A stretch of 11,235 nt of DNA, from positions 1-11,235 of the forward strand of contig JAGAKC010000159.1 in the NCBI GenBank assembly GCA_017848155.1. Reading direction: 5' to 3'. The position numbers and the translations under genes were made by a program. A model generated the notes under the pieces. It did not search any database. It had not been told where the DNA came from and saw only the letters and a program-made list of their open reading frames with translations. The DNA is from Oscillospiraceae bacterium. GTDB lineage: Bacteria > Bacillota > Clostridia > Oscillospirales > Ruminococcaceae. Every line of letters starts with the position of its first letter. Position 1 is the stretch's first letter. Positions 7,026 to 11,235 of this stretch are shown here, one piece after another.

Positions 7026-7907
7026 TTATGCGCCTTTCTCAAGGTTTATTCCGTCTGCTTTGGCAGCGTCGCCCTGTGCGAGGGTAACAGTGCCGCTTGT
7101 AAGGGATATCTCTACCTTATGAATATTCTCTCCGCCCATCTGACCTGATGTTCCTCTGCCGAGATTCATGAAGCTGCCCTTTGTATTGCCGATGTCGGTC
7201 TTGAGCATCCCAGATACACCGTCGAACTTTACGTCGATGCCTGCACCCGCAGGAAGCGTAGCTCCGATGTTTCCGCTGATGGCGCTGATGTTAAGGTCGC
7301 CGTTCCACTCGTCGTAATTTACGTTCACGTTACCGCTGGTCACTGCGATCTTTCCCTTGCCCACTGCACCGTTATACGTAGTGTTTCCCGAAACAGAATG
7401 GATGTTGTACTCCTCTGCCTTATAGCGGTTTATTTCAGCATTGCCCGAAACTGTGCATACGCTTATTGACTTTGCGACCATATCTGTCGGGTTGTTCAGC
7501 GAGATACTGCCCGATGCGGACTGGATCTTTATCTGCTCAAAGAAAGCGTTTATGCTGATGCTGCCTGATGCGGTGTTCAGCTCAAAGCTCTGCGCTGTTA
7601 CATCGCTGATATCTGCACCGCCGCTTGTGGTGTTTACCTTAAGCTTTGTAAAGGTCTTTGCAGGTACCATTACAGTTATGGTGTAGCCCTCTGACGGCTT
7701 TGGTCCGAAGAAGCTGAAAGACATCTTCTCCTTGAATGTAAGGGTGCTTCCGTTGAGCACAGCGCAGAATTCGGGCGTATCCTTGGGATTTTCGTACTCT
7801 GCGATTATTTCAGCGTTCTCGTGCTGCCTGATGATTATCTTTGCGCCGACAGAGGACACTTCCAGGTTTTCTATGTCGTTATTGAATCTGTAGATCTGCT
7901 TTTCCAT
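7026..7907 (-). CDS. DUF4097-type beta-repeat protein, no signal peptide
   Basis: This 293-residue protein has the DUF4097 (putative adhesin/YvlB-like) pattern: after an N-terminal beta region (1-85) come repeats of about 18-21 residues, each with a turn motif SG. These are TTSGG 93, TASGS 112, SASGS 130, TVSGN 152, SVSGN 171, VTSGN 189, AISGN 209, GVSGM 230 and LTSGT 269. The spacing suggests successive rungs of a beta solenoid. No signal peptide or membrane helix is visible, unlike its upstream paralogue, so it is probably cytosolic or held at the membrane face by partners. The start at 7907 is chosen for AAAGGAG just upstream; an in-frame ATG at 7955 lacks one. It is the last gene of the padR module, 176 bp beyond the other DUF4097 gene. 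The biochemical function is unknown; related genes are often found in envelope-stress operons. Confidence 0.8.
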   Translation of the reverse strand: MEKQIYRFNNDIENLEVSSVGAKIIIRQHENAEIIAEYENPKDTPEFCAVLNGSTLTFKEKMSFSFFGPKPSEGYTITVMVPAKTFTKLKVNTTSGGADISDVTAQSFELNTASGSISINAFFEQIKIQSASGSISLNNPTDMVAKSISVCTVSGNAEINRYKAEEYNIHSVSGNTTYNGAVGKGKIAVTSGNVNVNYDEWNGDLNISAISGNIGATLPAGAGIDVKFDGVSGMLKTDIGNTKGSFMNLGRGTSGQMGGENIHKVEISLTSGTVTLAQGDAAKADGINLEKGA

Positions 7908-8083
7908 GATATTTACTCCTTTCAAGAGACAGTTGGTTGATCGTTTATATTTCAATTACCGTTTTTCCGGTAAAAATGAGCGCACCCGTGGTAGAGGGCA
8001 GACAGCTCGTCTTTTTCTGCCCCTTTATCCATATTGTTTATCCGAATGCATTTTATGCCATTATATTTTGCTTTAAGATCAGT
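7908..8083. other. Intergenic spacer inside the padR module
   Basis: The 176-bp gap between the two DUF4097 genes has two inverted repeats. One is TTACCG/CGGTAA at 7956-7961 and 7968-7973. The other is GGGCAGA/TCTGCCC at 7996-8002 and 8016-8022. Neither is followed by a T tract on the - strand, so neither is a clear terminator. No strong promoter for the last gene is evident, though TATAAT- and TATAAA-like hexamers occur on the - strand. No CAAGGTA box is present. The last gene may be co-transcribed with the rest or have a weak promoter of its own. Confidence 0.4.
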
Positions 8084-9136
8084 TTATACTATTACGTTCA
8101 CGTCAGTCTTTACATTGACATCGGTCTTTACTTCAACAGGCTCAGCCTGCTCGTTTTCGTATACGGAGGATTGAACTACCATTGTCGTAGCGGCTGCTTT
8201 CTCAATGGCAGGCGCTGTAGGGATCTCAGGTGCCTTCTTCTCCTTGACCTTGTCGGTGATGTTGATTCCACCTGCGGTTATATCGGTGGTGATGTTGTAT
8301 TTGCCGTCACCTATGATAACGACCTCATCGTCGTTTACATCCTGCCTGATATCTCCGTATCTGACCTCGACACTGCCTGCGGTCTTGTCACAGATTATGT
8401 TTGCAGAGGAATTTTCGGGGAGTCTGATATCAACATTGCCTGCGCTGGCGTTCACGGAGATATCGCCGCTTAGCTCCTTGTAGCTTATGCTGCCGTTTCC
8501 TGCGTTCACCTCGATGAAGCCGCTTCCTGTAAGACCGAATACGTCTATGTTTCCTGCATTCATGGAGATGTCATAGCGGTCTGTGCCTGCATTATACAGT
8601 GTGCAGTTACCTGCATTGAGCTCTACGTCCAGATTCTGTGTGCGCCAGTTTTCGGGGTTTGCGAATACAAGATTACCTGCATTCAGCTCAAGCTCTGCCT
8701 TTATGAACTGTACACCGTTGATCTCGGTGGAGCCTGCGTTGACCTGTGCTTCGATGCTGTCGTACTGCTTTACAGGTACGAAAATGTTAACGCTCTTTCT
8801 GCTGAACAGTGTCTTGAAGAATGCGAAGAAGTCATTGAATTTCTTGGAGCAATCCAGCTTAAGAGTACCGTTGTCTATCCTGTATGTGACAGCATCAGTG
8901 CTGTCGTCATCGACCTGTATCACAGTGTTGGGGCTTTCCGTGGGGTAGATCTTTACGTCGATACCGTTTGATACGAGCTCGATCCTGTGGAATTCGCCTG
9001 TTACTTCAGTGACAGAGCCGCTGAGTCCGCTGTCCAGCGCTTCGTTGCTTTCGAGTCCGAGTACTGCAACGGAGATGCCGAATGCGATAAAGGAAAATAT
9101 ACACAGGGGGAGGAAGAATCCTATTATATGTTTCAT
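8084..9136 (-). CDS. Membrane-anchored DUF4097-type beta-repeat protein
   Basis: This 350-residue protein starts with one hydrophobic helix (residues 4-27, GFFLPLCIFSFIAFGISVAV) that serves as a signal anchor, so the rest is probably outside the cytoplasm. After a beta domain (~45-125) come rungs marked by NAG or a variant at 133, 152, 174, 193, 211, 231, 252 and 287, 18-22 residues apart over most of the length: a beta-solenoid pattern as in DUF4097. The rung motifs LNAGN, MNAGN and VNAGN are unusually alike. The C-terminal ~55 residues are a low-complexity tail (KVKEKKAPEIPTAPAIEKAA) ending in two copies of KTDVNV. GIDVKI near residue 58 matches GIDVKF in the other DUF4097 protein, supporting paralogy. 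The ATG follows AAAGGAGGTG. The gene begins 13 bp after the HAAS gene stops. Function unknown; a sensor or structural envelope role is an inference. Confidence 0.85.
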   Translation of the reverse strand: MKHIIGFFLPLCIFSFIAFGISVAVLGLESNEALDSGLSGSVTEVTGEFHRIELVSNGIDVKIYPTESPNTVIQVDDDSTDAVTYRIDNGTLKLDCSKKFNDFFAFFKTLFSRKSVNIFVPVKQYDSIEAQVNAGSTEINGVQFIKAELELNAGNLVFANPENWRTQNLDVELNAGNCTLYNAGTDRYDISMNAGNIDVFGLTGSGFIEVNAGNGSISYKELSGDISVNASAGNVDIRLPENSSANIICDKTAGSVEVRYGDIRQDVNDDEVVIIGDGKYNITTDITAGGINITDKVKEKKAPEIPTAPAIEKAAATTMVVQSSVYENEQAEPVEVKTDVNVKTDVNVIV

Positions 9137-9149
9137 TTCGACACCTCCT

Positions 9150-10196
9150 TTACAGGTCGTATATCGCCTTGATGTGGGCGATAACTATGTTTCTTATTAT
9201 CTTGATGTAGCCGATGGCGATCTTCACGCCGAGTGCGCCAAGCATCACGGTAAGGCACGCAAAGCCTGTACCGAGGAATATGCGGCTCAGCAGGTGGAAC
9301 ATGGAGGGTACGGCGAAGGTCGTGACCGCTGCGCCGCCAAGACCTGCCACAAGTCCGAAGTAGCCTACCACAAGTCCGCCGAGTGCAGGTATCGCCCAGG
9401 TGAACACGAACAGGTCAAGACATATCCACATGATAAGTCTGCCGATGTCAGGATTAGGGGACTTGCCTTTAAGATCTGTCCATCTGAATCCCTTTCCGCT
9501 GCCCGCAGGCTCGCCGCACTGGGGAGGGATCTCCGCTACATGAGGATCCTTTGGAGCTTCGGCTCCCTGGGGAGCGGCTGCGGTATTCTGTTCGGTGTTT
9601 GTCTGTGCCTCGGGTGCAGGCTCGGATGATGTGTGCTGCGGAGTAAACTCTCTTACAGGTGCTGCGCTTGCTGCTGCCCCTACGGGAGTGCCCTGTACAG
9701 GCTGAACAGACTGATCAGACTGAACATGCTCGGAGCTTTTGCTTATATTCACCCTCGGAGCAGATACGGGAGCGCTTGACGGAGCAGGCTCTGCCGCAAT
9801 ATGCTCGGGAGTGTACTCCCTGATGGGAGCAGGCTGATCGGCGATTATCTCTGTGTGAGGAGCTTCTTCGATCACGGGAGCCTCAGCAGGTGCCTTTACG
9901 GAATCGGCAGGCTCGTTTCTGCCGGGCTTTGTGAGGCTTACGTGAGGTCTGCTGTCCTCTATTGCGTTTGCCACTATGCTGTTTATCCTGGAACTGTCGA
10001 TGTCGATGTAGCTTCTTGCTATCTCCTTTACATCTCCTAGCTTTTCACATGTCTGCTCTTCTGTATAGCCCTGCTCGCTGCTTGCACGGAAATGCTCCTC
10101 GAAATCAGCGAATATGTCCTCGTTATTCTCAACGCCTATCCTGTGAAGCTCTGTATGGAGCTGGAACAGGAAATCTTCCTTATTCTTGGCGGTCAT
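9150..10196 (-). CDS. HAAS/DUF1700-type membrane protein with long Pro/Ala linker
   Basis: This 348-residue protein has three parts. Residues 1-80 are a helical domain of the DUF1700/HAAS type (FLFQLHTELHRIGVENNEDI, FADFEEHFRASSEQGYTEEQ, EKLGDVKEIARSYI), the small domain regularly coded beside PadR repressors in Firmicutes. Residues 85-235 are a Pro/Ala/Glu-rich linker of low complexity with a duplicated segment (AP[IV]RE[YF]TP[EQ]H..[AS]EPAP at 123 and 179). Residues 253-333 hold about three membrane helices, followed by a basic amphipathic tail. The family is thought to be a membrane signalling or stress component that works with DUF4097 proteins; no enzymatic motif is visible. The ATG overlaps the padR stop by 4 nt (ATGA), with AAAGGGG upstream, so it is translationally coupled to the repressor. 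The linker is far longer than in compact DUF1700 proteins. Confidence 0.85.
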   Translation of the reverse strand: MTAKNKEDFLFQLHTELHRIGVENNEDIFADFEEHFRASSEQGYTEEQTCEKLGDVKEIARSYIDIDSSRINSIVANAIEDSRPHVSLTKPGRNEPADSVKAPAEAPVIEEAPHTEIIADQPAPIREYTPEHIAAEPAPSSAPVSAPRVNISKSSEHVQSDQSVQPVQGTPVGAAASAAPVREFTPQHTSSEPAPEAQTNTEQNTAAAPQGAEAPKDPHVAEIPPQCGEPAGSGKGFRWTDLKGKSPNPDIGRLIMWICLDLFVFTWAIPALGGLVVGYFGLVAGLGGAAVTTFAVPSMFHLLSRIFLGTGFACLTVMLGALGVKIAIGYIKIIRNIVIAHIKAIYDL

Positions 10197-10513
10197 TGTT
10201 CATTATCCCCTTTCAGTAAATTGTTTACGCTTTCCACGAAATCAAACCATTCCTTTGATAGTCTTTCGACTTCTGTTCTGCCTTTGTCGGTTATCGTGTA
10301 GTATTTTCTCGGCGGACCTTCCTGCGATTCCACTATGTAGGAATCTATCGTGGCGGAATCCTTAAGACGTTTCATCAGTGGGTAGATCGTACCCTCTGTC
10401 ACGTGCATACATGCCGAGATCTTGTTTACCAACTCATAACCATAGCAGTCACTGCTGCTTAATATCGACAAAACACAAAGCTCCAGCGTACCTCTTTTCA
10501 GCTGTGAATTCAT
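10193..10513 (-). CDS. PadR family transcriptional regulator
   Basis: This 106-residue DNA-binding protein is a short, PadR-s2-like member with a winged helix and a brief C-terminal dimerisation helix. Typical stretches are LKRGTLELCVLSILSSSDCY with GYEL (helices 1-2), VTEGTIYPLMKRLKDSATID (recognition helix and wing start) and GPPRKYYTITDKGRTEVERL (wing and last helix). PadR proteins generally repress their own operon and respond to a small molecule or stress cue. The ATG at 10513 follows CGGAGG. It is the first gene of a four-gene - strand module and overlaps the next gene by 4 nt. Two near-identical 24-bp elements in its promoter and leader are the likely operators. Its ligand cannot be read from the sequence. 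Confidence 0.93.
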   Translation of the reverse strand: MNSQLKRGTLELCVLSILSSSDCYGYELVNKISACMHVTEGTIYPLMKRLKDSATIDSYIVESQEGPPRKYYTITDKGRTEVERLSKEWFDFVESVNNLLKGDNEQ

Positions 10514-10539
10514 CTGAACCTCCGTACTATTTTTGTTTT

Positions 10540-10563
10540 CAAGGTATTTTGTGTTACAAGGTA
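10540..10563 (-). repeat. Second copy of the CAAGGTA operator-like element, in the padR leader
   Basis: Two CAAGGTA boxes (10540-10546 and 10557-10563; TACCTTG on the - strand) lie 17 bp apart start to start. The whole 24-bp block matches the block at 10632-10655 at 22 of 24 bases. It lies downstream of the predicted padR start site, about 27 bp before the padR start codon, where a bound protein could block elongation or loop to the other copy. Confidence 0.7.
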
Positions 10564-10622
10564 GTGCGTTTTAAAAAAATAGAACTTTTACACTGCATCT
10601 GTGTGTCGTCCCTCATGCTATT

Positions 10623-10655
10623 ATTTTAGCACAAGGTATTTTGTTTTGCAAGGTA
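10623..10655 (-). promoter_or_regulatory. padR promoter overlapped by operator-like direct repeat
   Basis: On the - strand the -35 box TTGCAA (10646-10651) and -10 box TAAAAT (10623-10628) are 17 bp apart, with a TG giving an extended -10 (TGCTAAAAT). The 24-bp element with CAAGGTA boxes at 10632-10638 and 10649-10655 covers the -35 box and most of the spacer. A protein bound here would exclude RNA polymerase, which fits autorepression by PadR. The predicted start near 10616 gives a leader of about 100 nt. Confidence 0.75.
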
Positions 10656-10692
10656 CTGTGTGAACAAAAATAGCACTAGATATAAAGTTTTT

Positions 10693-10711
10693 ATTGTGCA
10701 CACTGCACAAT
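10693..10711. repeat. 8-bp inverted repeat in the padR-recJ divergent region
   Basis: ATTGTGCA (10693-10700) and TGCACAAT (10704-10711) form a perfect inverted repeat with a 3-bp centre. It lies about 40 bp upstream of the padR -35 box and about 58 bp upstream of the recJ -35 box. It has no T tract, so a protein-binding site is more likely than a terminator. The rest of 10664-10768 shows nothing else I can support. Confidence 0.45.
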
Positions 10712-10768
10712 TGTAATTCTATTGCTTCAAAAAAGGCCGCTTTATGGAGTGTTTTTCAGTAAAATCAC

Positions 10769-10797
10769 TTGTAATGAACAGGCTTTTGTGGTACAAT
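10769..10797 (+). promoter_or_regulatory. Promoter of recJ
   Basis: A -35 box TTGTAA (10769-10774) and a -10 box TACAAT (10792-10797) are 17 bp apart, with TG at 10789-10790 forming an extended -10 (TGGTACAAT). Transcription should start near 10804, giving a leader of about 90 nt before recJ. Confidence 0.7.
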
Positions 10798-10859
10798 TAT
10801 AGTGTGTTTCTATATTTTAATAAGTAATAACTGATATATATTTATCCGGAAGGAGAGCT

Positions 10860-10898
10860 GTGTATTACTGTCTTGCAGCCGTGCACAGCGGCAAATGA
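10860..10898 (+). CDS. Putative 12-codon leader peptide overlapping the recJ start
   Basis: GTG at 10860 is preceded by AAGGAGAG (10850-10857), the only strong ribosome binding site in the recJ leader. The frame codes MYYCLAAVHSGK and stops with TGA at 10896-10898. That stop overlaps ATG 10895 by 4 nt and ATG 10898 by 1 nt, the two possible recJ starts. Neither has its own ribosome binding site, so recJ is probably translated by reinitiation after this short frame. The peptide itself has no known match. The reading is based only on layout. Confidence 0.45.
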   Translation: MYYCLAAVHSGK

Positions 10899-11235
10899 TG
10901 AAGAAATGGTTATCAAATGACTGCGCTGTGCAGTGCACAGAGATGAAAGAGCAGTTCGGAGATTTTCTTGGCGAGCTTCTTTCACGCAGGGGCGTACATA
11001 CATTGGAGCGTGCAAGGGAGTTCTTTGCAACAAGCGAGCTATCCGATCCTTTTCTTATGAGGGATATGGAGCAGGCTGTGGAGATCATCCGCTCTGCGCT
11101 GGACGAGGGTAAGAAGATCACGGTATTCGGCGATTATGACTGCGACGGAGTAACTGCTACGGTAATGCTGTACGGATATCTGGAAGCCATGGGTGCGGAG
11201 GTGGATTACTATATTCCTGACCGCTCCGAGGGCTA
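10898..11235 (+). CDS. recJ: Single-stranded-DNA exonuclease RecJ (3' end outside window)
   Basis: The visible 112 residues begin MKKWLSND and are the N-terminal part of RecJ, a DHH-family 5'-3' exonuclease that degrades single-stranded DNA with Mn2+/Mg2+ in recombinational and base-excision/mismatch repair. The start MKKW, the segment LLSRRGVHTLERAREFF (from about 27), SDPFLMRDMEQAVEII (about 49-64) and above all FGDYDCDGVTATVMLYGYLE (77-96) fit RecJ. D79, D81 and D83 of the DYDCDG motif bind the catalytic metals. The DHH motif and OB-fold lie beyond the window; full-length RecJ is usually 550-800 residues. The in-frame ATG at 10895 adds one Met. No in-frame ATG, GTG or TTG exists between 10895 and the upstream stop at 10832, so the start cannot be moved to the good ribosome binding site at 10850. 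Confidence 0.9.
   Translation, partial: MKKWLSNDCAVQCTEMKEQFGDFLGELLSRRGVHTLERAREFFATSELSDPFLMRDMEQAVEIIRSALDEGKKITVFGDYDCDGVTATVMLYGYLEAMGAEVDYYIPDRSEG

Noticed and set aside
7994..8023. GGGCAGA/TCTGCCC hairpin as a terminator inside the padR module
   Set aside because: There is no T tract after it on either strand, and the loop is long. It is kept only as a possible RNA structure.
9009..9629. A 206-codon + strand frame across the two - strand genes for the anchored DUF4097 and HAAS proteins
   Set aside because: It is antisense to two well-supported genes with good ribosome binding sites, and its translation is rich in Cys, His and Arg without family features.
10540..10655. The two 24-bp blocks as the start of a CRISPR array or transposon ends
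   Set aside because: There are only two copies in direct orientation, 92 bp apart, one lying exactly on a promoter. No cas gene, transposase or further copies are nearby. Operators explain them better.
10835..10898. Frameshift in recJ, with the real start at the ribosome binding site at 10850
   Set aside because: The recJ protein already starts MKKW as expected and shows no missing N-terminal segment, and the upstream frame codes nothing RecJ-like, so a leader frame is a simpler reading.

Overview
This window reads as chromosomal DNA from a low-to-mid-GC Gram-positive anaerobe of class Clostridia. A Ruminococcus-like member of the Oscillospiraceae is the best guess, but this is inferred from gene families and codon style, not from a marker gene. 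The clostridial signs are a SCIFF peptide with its radical-SAM maturase, sporulation genes of the ylbJ, yqfC and yqfD families, strong purine-rich ribosome binding sites, TTGnnn/TAnnAT promoters and many short hairpin-T terminators. No transposase, phage gene, tRNA, rRNA or CRISPR array was seen.

Left part (1-4281, + strand). The window opens inside a multi-span membrane protein of unknown role and a terminator. A consensus-like promoter then drives scfA, a 47-residue SCIFF RiPP precursor that starts with TTG. A perfect 11-bp terminator follows, and then scfB, the SPASM radical-SAM enzyme that installs thioether bonds in SCIFF. A second terminator, apparently entwined with a promoter, leads into pyk (pyruvate kinase with the extra C-terminal domain), which ends at a third terminator.

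Middle part (4281-6973). A ylbJ-like sporulation membrane protein on the - strand diverges from yqfC-yqfD on the + strand; yqfC and yqfD overlap by 4 nt. In spore formers these families act in the mother cell during engulfment and coat/cortex formation. The yqfD unit ends at a hairpin that may serve both strands.

Right part (7026-10655, - strand). A four-gene module reads padR, then a HAAS/DUF1700-type membrane protein, then a membrane-anchored DUF4097-type repeat protein, then a second DUF4097-type protein without a signal peptide. The padR promoter is covered by a 24-bp element that recurs, 22 of 24 bases identical, in the padR leader. This is a strong candidate for an autoregulatory operator. 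The two DUF4097 proteins are paralogous repeat proteins built on regular 18-22 residue rungs marked by NAG or SG motifs.

Far right (10769-11235, + strand). recJ (5' part only) diverges from the padR module. Its promoter is clear. The only good ribosome binding site in the leader serves a 12-codon upstream reading frame whose stop overlaps the recJ start, suggesting translational coupling.

The most rewarding points for a second look are the duplicated PadR operator with its envelope module, the leader reading frame of recJ, the promoter nested in the terminator before pyk, and the SCIFF locus with its internal terminator.
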